Source: Isohypsibius dastychi (Eukaryota > Tardigrada > Eutardigrada > Parachela > Isohypsibiidae). From it: 31,437 bases of DNA. The stretch spans positions 1 to 31,437 of the forward strand of contig JAQIWT010000151.1 in NCBI GenBank assembly GCA_034696485.1, given 5' to 3'. The translations under genes were made by a program, and so were the position numbers. Under the pieces are notes generated by a model. The model ran no database searches, was not told where the DNA came from, and saw only the letters and a program-made list of their open reading frames with translations. Position 1 is the stretch's first letter; every line of letters starts with the position of its first letter. Positions 13,199 to 24,186 of this stretch are shown one piece after another.

Positions 13199-13572
13199 CC
13201 ATGCTGGAGAGGGATTCGGTCGCATATTCTTTCAATGATCAGCCAGCTGAATGGTACGGAAAAACTCGAATATCTGAATAGCTAGAGCATCAGTTTGTAA
13301 TGATTAGCCACAATTTTCTATGTATTTTCGGATGCATCTTTTGTTAGTGTACATGTATCTCTGTATGGAGATACGAGAGTATTCAATTATTGTGGTGATG
13401 TATGTACATTGTGGTAAGCACGTGTAAGAGAGGACATAGTCTCATCTCCAGAGCGGACTGACAGATGGAGGCTTGACTACCGATAGACAACAAGCACACC
13501 TCGAACTTCAACTTTTATATTTCTTTTCAGCCCTCTGCGATTCTAATAAACGTTACTTTCATGAATTTTCGA
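13199..13572. other. 3' flank of kelch copy A and junction of the tandem duplication
   Basis: The part up to about 13440 resembles the flank of copy B (29274-29522), with shared landmarks such as TATTCAATT and ACGTGTAAG. From about 13500 the sequence starts to resemble hillarin intron 4 and exon 5, so the join between duplicated units lies near 13440-13540. No gene is present. Confidence 0.45.
13545..13550 (+). terminator. possible AATAAA poly(A) signal for kelch copy A
   Basis: This is a canonical AATAAA about 347 nt after the kelch stop. It may instead be chance sequence at the duplication junction, because copy B has no hexamer at the matching place. Confidence 0.4.
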
Positions 13573-13628
13573 GAATTTAAATCTACTGGGGATCTAAATA
13601 GACATTGATGACAATATTGGTCAAGATA
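13573..13628 (+). pseudogene. left fragment of the hillarin pseudogene, cut by the transposon
   Basis: About 56 nt align with hillarin exon 5 near 6470-6518. An 11-nt stretch, TTGATGACAAT, is identical, and 14 of 19 positions before it match, with a 13-nt insertion between. The next aligned base after the transposon is at 25821. The match is weaker than on the right flank, so the joint is probable rather than certain. Confidence 0.5.
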
Positions 13629-13630
13629 TA

Positions 13631-13658
13631 CCGGGTGGTCCACTATTTTTGACCACAA
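13631..13658 (+). repeat. left terminal inverted repeat of the 12.2 kb element
   Basis: It starts CCGGGTGGTCC directly after TA and pairs with 25791-25818. Similarity to the ends of the nested element at 18838-19759 extends to about 13745. Confidence 0.8.
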
Positions 13659-14229
13659 ACTTTGGGACAGTGCCGCTAGCGCCCTTTTCTCCCAAACTTG
13701 TGGTTTTTAGCATAGCCGATAGAGAATTCATTTCTCTACTCAGTTTCTTTTCGGATTTTTTGGATCTCATGGAACACAACCTAGTGTCGAGTTTGAACAA
13801 AAAATTCGGGCAAAACGATCGATTTTAGTATCGGTTTTGTCTTGATGTTTAAAAGACACGATCAGTTTTCTTCCATTTGGTGACTGAATTTTCTCAAAAA
13901 TAGAGAAATGGTTCTAGATTTTTGTGCTATAGTTAGTTCGATAGCGAATTGAATTTTGTATCGGGTACTGGGCATCGGGAATGATTTTATCTCAACTGTC
14001 TTGATCAGGAAAAAAGACGAGACATGATGCTGGTTAGGACAAGAACTGTGTTTTGAGGTATTTGCTGAGAACATTGGAACAAGTCAACATGAGACAACGA
14101 TGTGGAACAGAAATGAAAACCGGCTAATATGGCCTCCAGTAAACCCAATGAATTATGAAAAAGGGTCCACAGTTCAGAACAGCCAACAACGATAATGTAG
14201 TTAGTGCAGTGTAACACATACCTAGGTTC
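13659..14229. other. left subterminal region of the element, no gene
   Basis: Positions up to about 13745 are like the ends of the nested 922 bp element. The rest carries only short chance frames. The subterminal array starts near 14230. Confidence 0.5.
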
Positions 14230-15130
14230 TAACGGAACACTGTCAACAGGCGGAACAACAGTCAACCCAATTGCACAGATACTGGGGTTCACATGGAACA
14301 CTGGAACACCGGAACACTGTCAACAGGTGGAACAACAGTCAACCGAGTCGCACACATACTGGGGTTCTCATGGAACACCGGAACACTGTCAACAGGCGGA
14401 ACAACCGTCAACCCAATTGCACTGATACTGGGGTTCTCATAAAACACTGAAACACCGGAACACTGTCAACAGGTGGAACAACAGTCAGCTCAATCGCACA
14501 CATACTGGGGCTCCAATGGCACACTGAAACACCGGAACACTGTCAACAACCGGAACAAGTCAGCTCACTCGCACACATGCAGATGTTCTCATGGAACACT
14601 GGAACACCGGAACACTGTCAACAGGCGGAACAACAGTCAACCCAATTGCACAGATACTGGGGTTCACATGGAACACTGGAACACCGGAACACTGTCAACA
14701 GGTGGAACAACAGTCAACCGAGTCGCACACATACTGGGGTTCTCATGGAACACCGGAACACTGTCAACAGGTGGAACAACAGTCAACCGAGTTGCACACA
14801 TACTGGGGTTCTCATGGAACACTGGAACACCGGAACACTGTCAACAGGTGGAACAACAGTCAGCTCAATCGCGCACATACTGGGGTTCTCATCGAACACT
14901 GGAACACCGGAACACTGTCAACAGCCGGAACAAGTCAGCTCTGTCGCACACATACAGATGTTCTCATGGAACACTGGAACACCGGAACACTGTCAACAGC
15001 CGGAACAACAGTCAACCCGATTGCACAGATACTGGGGTTCACATGGAACACCGGAACACTGTCAACAACCAGCACAACAATCAACCCAATTGCACACATA
15101 CTGGGGTCCTCATGGGACGCTGTTAACAGC
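14230..15130 (+). repeat. left subterminal tandem array, about 12 units of 69-81 bp
   Basis: The core GGAACACTGTCAACA recurs about 12 times (near 14235, 14312, 14383, 14457, 14536, 14608, 14686, 14755, 14836, 14909, 14984, 15054). Units also share TGGAACACTGGAACACC, GTCAACC and CACACATACTGGGGTTC, with point changes between units. The array is open in several frames only because its units lack stops. The right end of the element holds a related array in inverted orientation, so this is likely a transposase-binding or end-assembly region. Confidence 0.88.
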
Positions 15131-15733
15131 TGGTGCGGTTGTAGCCAGTGTAGAGTGAGCAGGGAGCTGATGCAATATTGGAACGTTGTCAACAGTTTAA
15201 GATTGTAAGAGTGAATTTCCGAAGGCTAGGGAACTGTGACAGTTGAAGTCACTGGTAACACAGTGAAAGACTCGTTGGTTGGTGCGCCCGCCCTTTCAAT
15301 GGCGGGAATGTGTTAAAGCGAGATGTTTTCACTCTCAAAGTTTCTTTGAGTCCAATAGTCAACAGCTAGTCTGCCCCATACGGAAACTCATATTGAGTCC
15401 TTACCCAATCAATTCCAAGCTTACAAGGAAAATTCTGTCTGAAAATAAAGCTACTTTGGTTCGAACATGGGAGTTTCAAAGTCATAAGCCAGAGATTCGA
15501 TGCATCGTTTAGCGTGGAGAGCTTTGCAGTAAGCTGTGTACTGCATCAAATTGAGAGCCATACCACACATACACTAACACACCAAGAACCGAAATTCGAA
15601 TTTTTGACTCTTCCGAATACCTGTTATTCTCTGCAAGAAAAAAAATCTCGAATTTGTGAGTATTCAACTTCATAGTTCGTATCTGAGAGGTGAGTGTTTT
15701 CCGTTCATAGTTTCACTGGCGTGAGAGCAGGTA
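15131..15733. other. spacer between the left array and a MITE
   Basis: No gene-like frame, RNA gene or clear repeat was recognised. Short frames such as 15279-15512 have no motif. Confidence 0.5.
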
Positions 15734-16307
15734 CAGTAGAACCAACCGAGTGGACCACCCCACCGTGCCTGGTTTACTGGTCCACTTCCATAGGTGGTCC
15801 ACTTACACAGATTCCACCCTAGGTATGGACACCAGACTTGAACGTCGGACCCCTACTTGTAAACACTACATACCCTTTTGGTTTTTTGGTGGGTTGTCTC
15901 ATTCGTTTCAAGCTAGCAACCTTCACGCAACCAGTTGTTATCAATATTATTTTACTTATGTCCGCCAATGTTCGCTGGAATATTTTGGAATCCAGAATCA
16001 AGATCACTCGAAGCTTCTAGTTTTTGCTGAAGCGTGAGCTCATTTGGTCGGCTCTTTGCCTACGTTCAGACATCTTGTTTGATACAACTATTTTAACTGA
16101 GTAACGAAAATGGCCCACATAACTGGTTGACCAATAACCACGGTGCCTGAGTTACTGGTCCACTTACACAGGTGGTCCACTTAGAGTGGTCAACTCACAC
16201 AGATTCCCCCCTATCAAAAATATCAGAAGAAAATTTAGTTCCAATTTTGTTGGTCCACATACATAGGTGGTCCACATACACAGAGGTCCAATTAGTTGGT
16301 TTCACTG
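15734..16307. mobile_element. 574 bp pogo-like MITE
   Basis: The ends CAGTAGAACCAACC and, reversed, CAGTGAAACCAACT match at about 17 of 22 positions and are flanked by TA on both sides (15732-15733 and 16308-16309). CAGT-starting ends with TA duplication are typical of pogo/Tigger and Tc1/mariner relatives. No coding capacity. Inside, the motif GGTGGTCCACTTACACAG and variants repeat several times. Confidence 0.7.
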
Positions 16308-16464
16308 TATAATAGAATGAAAAAACACAAAAGTGAGACTGGAAGATAAACAATCTTCATTGAAATCAAGCTACTGCTGTACGCCAAAAAGCAGTTAAGA
16401 TTTGTTCTGGAATGATAACCGTGCCATACATATTCGAAATCAAGACTTGAATAGCAGGTCTATC

Positions 16465-16470
16465 TTTATT
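16465..16470 (-). terminator. AATAAA poly(A) signal of the KDZ transposase
   Basis: On the minus strand a canonical AATAAA lies about 55 nt after the transposase stop codon (stop at 16525-16527). The close spacing suits a compact transposon gene. Confidence 0.7.
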
Positions 16471-16524
16471 CAAAAAGGTCGGAATTCCCGATTGTCGGCG
16501 GATTCAAGCAGGGTCTCTATGGCG

Positions 16525-19500
16525 TTAATCCTTCAATTGAAATTCCAAATACCGATTGTGCAGTGTAATGATGCGGTGAAAATAAAAAAGTTGTCGGCTC
16601 TTTGGCATCTTGTACGTATTTTGTTTGTATTTCCGGAACCAAGAGAAGCACTGCTCTGCACACTGCGTGTTCGACGACTTCAAATCAGGATGCGTCTCTT
16701 TGATGCGATTGGGATTGTAGATGGTTTTGCAGTCGTGGCCGACGTGGTTACCAAGGTGGAAAGCGTCAATCACTTTCGAAACCTTGGCCCACATCTGGTC
16801 ATATGGTTGGGGAAGCGGCAACTTTTCCTTCGTAGCTTTCAGTTTGTCCAGCTGACACATGTTGTCGTACGCTAAGAATATGTCACCCCATTTACTCTCT
16901 GGCACATTCTGGAGTATTCCGTACAACCAGCTGATGACGATGAGGAACACTTGTGAAAGCGATTCCGCTCTTTAAAATAAATCACAAATAATCAGTAACG
17001 CTGTAGACAACCTCTGTCACTGAACTGATTATGAGCAACAATTTACCCATAAATAGGTGAAAATGTTTCGATGTGGCCTCCTGCACGAACTATGAAAACA
17101 TATCCTTTGGTTCTTGTTGACTGAACTGTCAGCTGGCCTGAATTTTTGGAACATGATGACCCTTCACTGAATATCTCGCCAGATTTCATATCACTCTCGG
17201 TGGTCTTGAGAGATTTGAATTTTTTCCTGGAACTCACTTTCTGACAATTTTTGCCCTCTCCCGCGTGAGTTGTATCTTTTTGCTCGATAGGGAGCTCAAT
17301 CGTGGCGTTGGTGAGCTGAGTCAGAAATCCATCAACACCTGTATAATTTGAAAAATTGTGTGCAACATCATACCAGTTCTAGTAACGGTGCAAAAAGCAG
17401 TTCGCATAGATTTATAGATAGCCATACCTTGTAAATGCAGATTTCCTGATGTCAGCATGCCACGAACGTCGCTGCGATACGCCGGAATATCCAAAGCTTC
17501 TGCAATAGACCTGTGCCTGATGCAAAAAAGTGCTCCCTTCTTCCGTTCTACTTCACCAGGACAAATTTTGGGGAAGTTGAGAAGCTGGATATTTGATACA
17601 GTATTCTAGGAGGAACAAAAAATACTTGTTTCTAGCAGATATCTTCAGATCAACCCAACTTGAACCTCTTGAACGAATGCACAATGCTGCATTGTATTCT
17701 TCCAGTTGCCATCGATTGCAAACAGCAGACCACAGCCTCGCTCCTTGCATTTAGTGCTGCACTGGTGTTGATAAGGTGACTTGCATCGAAGTTCGTCTAT
17801 CTGCGGCAGGACTTCGTCCAGTTCGAGATCGCTTACAAAGTCAAAAGTATGCGTGTCGGTTTCTCTCAGCTCCCTCTCAATTTCGAACCGAAAGAATGCA
17901 TCTGACACATTCAAGCGACTGAACTCTGTAACACCGATACATTAACATCAAGCTTATTGAACATTAATTCTGGATGAACTCACGTTCAGTTAACGCGTAT
18001 GTTTGTGACCATACTGCAGCGAATCCATCGAAAGTGCTCTGGGTATGGACTCTGCAAAGTTAAATTCTGGAATAAACTGATTATCATCATCTTCGAATGC
18101 GGAAATCCCGCTTTTTCTTACATGCTGTTCGTTAGCAACAGGCACAAGTCACGCGTCCAGAATATTTTCGAGGTGATCCGAACATGAGCTGCTGGTTGGT
18201 CGTAAAACGAGTATTTTCCAGTCGATCCATCAAGATACATGTCATACAAATATCGTGAACCACAGGTGTTGGATTTACCCCGGCATCGCAAGTTTGGGAT
18301 AAGCACCTTCGTTCTGGTCCCACCGGCTCCAAACAAGACACCCTGTTTGAACAATTTAGCTTAACAAAACCCCTCCTAATTCGTGATCAACGAGTACAGA
18401 ACAGAAACAAACGCGATGAGTAACCACACGCGTAACTGGAAACGCTACTCACTTCGGTAGACTCATTGTGAACCTCGAGCCTGTACGGTTCATTCCGTTT
18501 TGCACCTTTCGTGTACAAGCAACCACTCAAACACACTGTAGTTGCAGGCATCAGCACCAGGGGCAAGGTGTCTTTGGGAAATACCAGGAGCACCGGCGCA
18601 TTCGTCAAGACGAATTCATAGGCTTCCGTCATGTCAGCAGCTGTCATATCCACGAGCAGAGCCAGTTTCTGTCAAGGAAAATAACGTGGTAAATCATAAG
18701 GCACTCATCGCGTTAGTTTCTGTATGCACCAGGCCCATAACATTTCTGGTCAGTGATCACGTTAGCAGACTTTCACCTGAACCGTAGCCCTCGCTACAAA
18801 GGTGTTTCTAAATACGACGGCTGAATGGTTTAACTCACCGGGTGGTCCACTATGTTTGACTGTAAACTTTGGTAGTGCAGCTCGTCACCGTTGGTCGAAA
18901 ACTCGTAACTTTAAACGCGATCGATATAGAATTCATTCATCTATTCGGAACTGAGCAGGCTATTTATATGTATCGAAACCTGTCCAAGAGGTGCTGTAAA
19001 ACTGAGGGCCGGTCAAAACGCGCCATGGCTTTTTGACATTTTTTTGTTTCAGCAAAGTTTCCTTCAAAACAGCTATTGATGCAATGGTCGGTTCACCATG
19101 TTTCTGATATTCACGCATACGAAAAAGGCTATTCTTGGAAGCTGCAGTTGGTTTTGATAGAAAAATCGGGTTGACATGGTGGAAAATGCGCAAAAACCAA
19201 AACTGGCAGTTTTCGGAAAAATTTTGAGGTTTTCTTGAGCTGACAAATTTAAACTCTGATACAAGAGACATTAGTTTGTTCGTTGTGTTTTTGGCTACAA
19301 AATGAGTGGCTTCAGTGGCCGGTCCAATACCATCGAAGACCACCAGCGGCACAGAACCGAAAGTGAAGAACACGTAGCCGCGAAAAGAGGTTTTCGAAGA
19401 ATTATTAGTTTACGAGGTTGCTGCATCTCTTCGGTGCTTCATCCAATCTCGGCATATCTGCTATAAAAAATGTAGCGCTTTAAAAATCAACAACAAAAAG

Positions 19501-20375
19501 TCTCGCTGATGCAGGAGAAAAAAGTTGTTCAAGGGTTTGGCAGATTTCAAATTTTTTTGTCAAGCCATGAAATTTTCTGACTATTTCTTCTTCTTTTGAC
19601 GCTCATGGCGGAAATCTGTTGTTCATCGTTCAGTTAGACATTCGGTCCGATAGAAAAATGGATTCTCAACCGGCTGTGCTAAAAACTACAAGTTCTGAAG
19701 TATAAGGGGGCAAGCTGTACCACCCCAAAGTTTACAGTCAAAAATAGTGGACCACCCGATATAACAGAATACTGATACATGTGGTGCTCATCAACTCAAC
19801 TGCTTTGAGCAAACGAAAATGCCAAACCAATGGTCAGCAAGCTTTTGCAACAAACAACAAGGTCTTACCGTTATAATTTCCGTGGGTAAATCTTCCATAC
19901 TGCCCGAGCATGAATGAAGAAGACGCATCTTCTCGATGATTTCCCATCCATATTTCTGAACACAGTCTGCGACTCCTGTATGTCCCGAATTCATCTTGAT
20001 AAGCTCACAAAAATTCTGCTTGAAAATTGCTTGAAACATCAACAAAAAATTCGAGACAGTTTTAAAACGAGATGAACACTTGATCGCTTTATTCTGGATA
20101 AAATTGAATTCGGTCGGCTATCATTGTTCGCTCTAGAACTTGGCACTGGTTTAGGAGGTGTAAACAACTCGGGCCTTTACTGCGTACGTCACGCTGCTTC
20201 TTTGTGCAACATGAACAAAACAGATCGGTTCAAAGTTCAAATTGGACAGAGAGCGGTCGAACAAAGAATGCAGCTCGGCCGCTTTCTCAAACGTTGTAAG
20301 CCACGATAGTTCACTTGGGTAGCTTTCTGGACTGGCATGTTCAGCTTTAAAGAATGATGTGAATCTACAAATCAT
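16525..20375 (-). CDS. KDZ-superfamily transposase (Kyakuja/Dileera/Zisupton type), intact
   Basis: Nine exons read leftward: 20375-20181, 20018-19869, 18668-18453, 18342-18122, 18051-17984, 17925-17666, 17605-17428, 17338-17047 and 16969-16525 (TAA). They sum to 2025 nt, exactly 674 codons plus stop, with no frameshift. Family signs, in order: YLYDMYLDG and AAHVRIT, a Cys cluster with GCGLLFAIDGNW (Asp about 355), FPKICPG...FCIRH, RTKGYVFIVRAGG, YGAESLSQVF, YDNMC (Asp about 562), DAFHLGNH...CKTIYNP, and CAEQCFSWFRKYK (Glu about 632). This layout matches KDZ transposases and the related domain of animal HMGXB3. The two Asp and one Glu are plausible catalytic residues of an RNase-H fold (inference). 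The first exon's start and the exon-2 acceptor are the least sure. Intron 2 carries a nested element. Confidence 0.85.
18838..19759. mobile_element. 922 bp non-autonomous element nested in transposase intron 2
   Basis: The ends CCGGGTGGTCCACTATGTTT and, reversed, TCGGGTGGTCCACTATTTTT form imperfect inverted repeats of about 110 bp. The right flank is TA (19760-19761) and the left is CA, a likely mutated TA. Both ends resemble the left end of the 12.2 kb element for about 110 bp. A minus-strand ORF at 18960-19373 has no known domain. Without the insertion the host intron would be about 278 nt. It is probably mobilised by the transposase that acts on the large element's ends. Confidence 0.8.
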
Positions 20376-20396
20376 CTTGTCAATTTTCGGTCCAAA
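20376..20396. promoter_or_regulatory. 21 bp between two divergent start codons
   Basis: The leftward transposase ATG (20375) and rightward ATPase-PHD ATG (20397) are only 21 bp apart. Either transcription starts inside each opposite gene, giving overlapping 5' ends, or one true first exon lies elsewhere. No TATA box is visible in the gap. Confidence 0.45.
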
Positions 20397-23300
20397 ATGT
20401 CGAATGAGCAGTCAGCGGATGACTCGATCACGTTAATTCAGGTGAGTTTCCAAAATTGTTTCGTACGAATTATTCACGATATTTGGTACGATGCTGATTC
20501 TCAAAATCTGACCGAGCTGTTATGAAGGAGCCCAAAATCAAGCTACGATTCAAGGAGTATGACGGCAGAACTTACTACGGAAAGAAAGGAAAGCCGATTG
20601 AGATTGACAGCTGGATTCTGAGCTTTACCCTACGATTTGAGTACTACATCACTGGTTCAGCAAATTCAGAAACTTCTGGTCAAGTGTGTAGCCTAAGATT
20701 ACGTGAGAATCCTGATGATAGAAGGTAAGAAATTTTGCTCGTTTGGAATGCCCTGAAGAGCGAAATCTCTCGATGCCGCCTGTGGAAAGCATACTACCCC
20801 CCCCCCCCCCCTTCCCCTCGCACCTGGGGCTTCAAACATGGTATCATACGTGAGAGCCTAACGTAATCTAGTGTGATGCACGTGACTTATCATGACGTCC
20901 TGTGGCATGCGTAGCATATCGTGCGTGACGAACTGTTCCATACGTTACGTAGCGTGGATGACGTACCATTCCGTACGTGCTGTAGCGTACCGTTCGTTAC
21001 GTGTAAAGCCCTGTGTCTGTTGACCTGCACTATTCAAATCTCAGTCTGCTAAGCCAAAAGGTCGTGAAAGTAGTTTGTCTAATAAGCGACTGATCAGTCA
21101 GGGATATCGGAGCTTTTGTAGGTCGCCGTCCTTTTGGGCGGGGACAAAAAAATGTTGTCACAAATACGGCTAACCCGCGTTCTCAAAACAGGGAGGTTTT
21201 CATAAGGAATACATCCTGGGGTAACCTAAAGGATTTCTCGACTGACCTGAAGTTGGTACCAACGTTCACTAATCTATCTTCCGGAATACTGCAAAAGTAT
21301 GGAGAATGGAAACGCGAGCAGTTTATCAGGTTGGTTAGCATTTATGGATCGTATTTGCTGTTCTGCCTTGAATACATGCCCTTTTCGTTTAATAGAACCT
21401 GCAAAACAGAGGGTCGTCCAGAAAGCAAGTCAGCGATACGTTGCTTGGGTTTCCAGAATTCGTCGATGGGCGCCGAAAATGCCTGGTGCGCTGGGCCTGA
21501 TTTTATTTTACAGTTATCCGCAGCTGGTTGGGTCAATGCTTCACGGGAGAGCCGAACTTTTGAATGGACTCCGCGAACATCAGAAACGGTGGATCGGACT
21601 TTTGAAGTCTACACAGGTGGAAAAACATGTCGGCTCCTGGCTGTATTGAGAAACAACCTGCCAAGTGAATCATTCATGGCTTTCCTATTAATGTCGGGTG
21701 AGAATGCTTGCCCATGCTGCTAGAACTAAAGCTCTCGGTTCTCACTGAACAGAGTGCACACTCTTTTTTGGGTCTAGGACATACTTGGCTGAGCACATTG
21801 TACAAAGTTCTCATCAAGCCCTTGGAAGCCATTCCGTGCCTAGTTGCTTACGGACCGACTGCTACAAGGAAGTCGAAGCTTGCTGTCTGCGCAACCAGCT
21901 GGTTTGGATCCAATCTGGGTGAAATCTGCAGTTTGGGAAAGGTTTCAGAGTTCGGATTCGGAGCGAACGCAAAATCTTATGCCTTGCCCGTGATTATCCA
22001 CGACATCGACGACACTAAGCTGATGGCCGCACTCATATCCAGTTCTTACGAGTGCCTCCCAGTCGTCACTGCAAGTACATCTCGGAAAGGATTTCGCCCA
22101 TCTTCTTCCATTCTATTCACAATGAATAACGATACACTGAAGTCCTTTCATAACCGTTGCAGAAAAGACAGAAAGTATATCGTCTCTGTCTAATTGATGT
22201 GAACAATTATGGCATCAGTTATATTTCAGCATGCGACCTCTTTCAAGAGCAGTTTTTATCTGCATGGACAAAGTTTCGGGTGATTTCGAAGAACGAGTAG
22301 AAGCCGATTTGAAAAAACAACTCCGTCGCGCTTCACGTTACATCTGCAGCCTACTTCAAATGGATGACTCCTCATTGATCGACCTGAATCGACAAGTAAC
22401 TGCGAGAATCCGCGATATTCGGAGTATTCTCGACAGAAATGGGGTGACCGAGAGTCGAGATCGCATCGCACGTTCGTGGGCGGTTCTGTGGACGGCGACC
22501 GAAATGGTATGTTAGTGGTGGGTTTTAATTCAAATATCCAGCTAGATTTCCTAATTTTCCAGTTCTTATCACGTGTGGGTGGGAACCCGACAGACGAGCA
22601 ACAACTGAAATTTTTTGTTGAGAACCAACTTGTCCAGTCTTCTTGGCTCTATCAGTTTGAGTTTGAGGCAACATGTTCCCAAACAATGGAAAACACTGCA
22701 TTGCTCATGGAGAGGCTGACCGGTTTGCTGAAGTTCCTCCGCCCCGTTGTTGCATCGGTTAGTGAACCCTAGAATTATCGCATGGACACATCACAGTTTC
22801 AGTCTCTGTTTCAGTGGGACCATATCGTACGTGGGCTGTCGACAAATCGTCCTGGCCTAGAGGAAGCACTGGCTTTGAACGTTGAACAAATGAGAACTGA
22901 GTGCAAACAGGCTTCAGCATCGCTGGATTACGAGAAACTCTTCAATGACCTGTACAATATTGACGGTATTGTTCGTGGTCATAGAACCAGATTCGGAGGC
23001 GGAGGTGGCAGTAATGTACGGGCTCTGCTTATTCCGAAATCACTTGCTCCTATCGAACTTCTGGAACTCGTGGGTGCAGGTAAGAGGCTGTTTAGATCGG
23101 TCTTATTATGAACGGGAGAATCACATGCTCCATGACAGATCCGGATCCAGCTACGAGCATGTCTCGCTCAATGCTAGGATCAGCTGGAAGCCGCGGCACG
23201 TTGTTGTCCCTGCCTCTGTCGAGCAGTACACCATTGAAAGTGGGGAAAGAACAGGATGCACCCCGGCTGAGAAGCAAAAACTATGAGTTTGGTTAGTTTG

Positions 23301-24186
23301 AGTTTTCTGAACTGCTCGAGGAATACAGATACAACGCAGATTGATACCCAGTCAAACCAATTTTTCTGTATTTAAGATGCAGCCGATCCCTCGATGGTAC
23401 ACGAAGATTCACCTGTGGGTTCAGTGCACAACTCATTTTCGATTCCAAGAGATGTGCAGAGACTCAGTCAGCCGGTTTCCATTTGTGAGGAACGATTCGA
23501 TGTCACGCAGCCACACAACAATGAAAGGAACAAAAGAGAGAGAGAAAATGGTCAACTTGCAACAGAACGGAAGAGTGAGTGAAATAGCTGTTAAATGGAT
23601 CTTTTTGTGACCAAAGTTTTTATTAAGGTCCTTCCGATGTAACCGACGTCTCTGTGGAGATCAGACGGAGTGCATTTGCTAACAAGCTGCCCATTTCTGG
23701 TGTTATGCACGAATCTGTACATGAGCAGGCTGTTGTTAACCCCGGTATGGTTTTCTGCCTATAGCTGTTTATAATTCTCACCCTTGATACATTCAGGAAC
23801 CACAAAACAAAGACGAAACTGCGACCGTCTGCGAGTGGAAATGAATTCACAAGGTTGTAGGCATCGGCGTCTGCAAAAGCAAAATTATCAGCTAATGCGA
23901 CAGTGTTTTCGTATGAATTTCAGACAACCCCAAAGCGACACTGGCAAAACTCAGGAAACGCTTTAAGTCTGATCCAAATAACATGGTGAAAACGGTCCAG
24001 TGGAAGTGTGAAGATTGTCATAACGATTTGGATCTGAGTGAGCTGCTTTTTTCGTGGTTGACCTGCAGCCAGTGCTCCAAGGCTTATCACGAGCGATGCA
24101 TTGTTGGTCCAGCTAAATTGCTCTCTTCTCGGAACAAAGCTCGGGCAAAGCAGTGGAAATGTTCAAACTGCACAATCAATTCCTGA
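20397..24186 (+). CDS. ATPase-like protein with C-terminal PHD finger, transposon-encoded
   Basis: Thirteen exons: 20397-20441, 20528-20724, 21192-21329, 21396-21697, 21778-22174, 22230-22506, 22563-22757, 22815-23079, 23139-23291, 23377-23574, 23628-23744, 23797-23853 and 23924-24186 (TGA). They sum to 2604 nt, exactly 867 codons plus stop. Residues 1 to about 225 are unrecognised. At 253-260 GPTATRKS sits where a Walker A loop would be, VIIHDIDD (299-306) resembles Walker B, SSSILFTMN (336-344) a sensor-1 strand, and MRPLSRAVF an arginine finger region. This order resembles AAA+/SF3-type ATPases, but no subfamily is recognised. Helical and low-complexity polar segments follow. The C-terminus has a complete PHD finger: C809, C812, C828, C831, H836, C839, C860, C863. 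The 66-nt intron 21330-21395 is open in frame and may be retained. The role is inferred to be a chromatin-targeting or assembly partner of the KDZ transposase. Confidence 0.72.
20797..20811 (+). repeat. 15-C homopolymer in intron 2 of the ATPase-PHD gene
   Basis: An unbroken run of 15 C is followed by TTCCCC. It could be real or an assembly artefact. It is intronic, so the reading frame is not affected. Confidence 0.7.
20860..21005. repeat. ACGT-rich degenerate repeat cluster in intron 2
   Basis: Elements such as ATACGTTACGTAGCGT, TGACGTACC and TTCCGTACGTGCTGTAGCGT recur with about 25-35 bp spacing over 145 bp. They are partly palindromic, centred on ACGT or TACGTA, and stand out from neighbouring introns. 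The rest of the intron (20725-20860 and 21005-21191) shows nothing. Confidence 0.5.

Larger units (their letters stand above)
6430..13440 (+). repeat. tandem duplication, unit A (mid-hillarin to kelch 3' flank)
   Basis: This block recurs in the same orientation as 13573-29522 (with a 12.2 kb insertion). Unit A keeps both genes complete. Similarity by eye starts around hillarin exon 5 and ends about 240 nt after the kelch stop. Unit B has lost roughly hillarin exon 8 through the first part of kelch exon 3. Coding nucleotides look about 80-85% identical, so the duplication is not recent. Confidence 0.75.

Noticed and set aside
14230-15130. CRISPR-like repeat-spacer pattern
   Set aside because: Repeats are imperfect, spacers are related to each other, and the DNA is eukaryotic. 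It is a tandem array.
14204-15208. Long overlapping plus-strand frames with repeated peptides such as EHRNTVN
   Set aside because: They exist in several frames at once because the tandem array lacks stops. No start context, splice signals or domain.
16402-16875. 157-codon plus-strand ORF
   Set aside because: It is antisense to the last exon of the KDZ transposase, whose frame has clear family motifs.
18960-19373. 137-codon minus-strand ORF in the nested element
   Set aside because: No recognisable domain. The element is too short for an autonomous transposase, so I treat it as chance or remnant.
21299-21649. 116-codon frame (PAKQRVVQ...) in the ATPase-PHD gene
   Set aside because: It cannot be joined in phase to the exons on both sides, whereas the other frame joins cleanly through the 21698-21777 intron.
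20397-24186. TET/JBP dioxygenase, known to travel with some fungal KDZ elements
   Set aside because: No HxD or other double-stranded beta-helix dioxygenase motif was seen in the partner gene.
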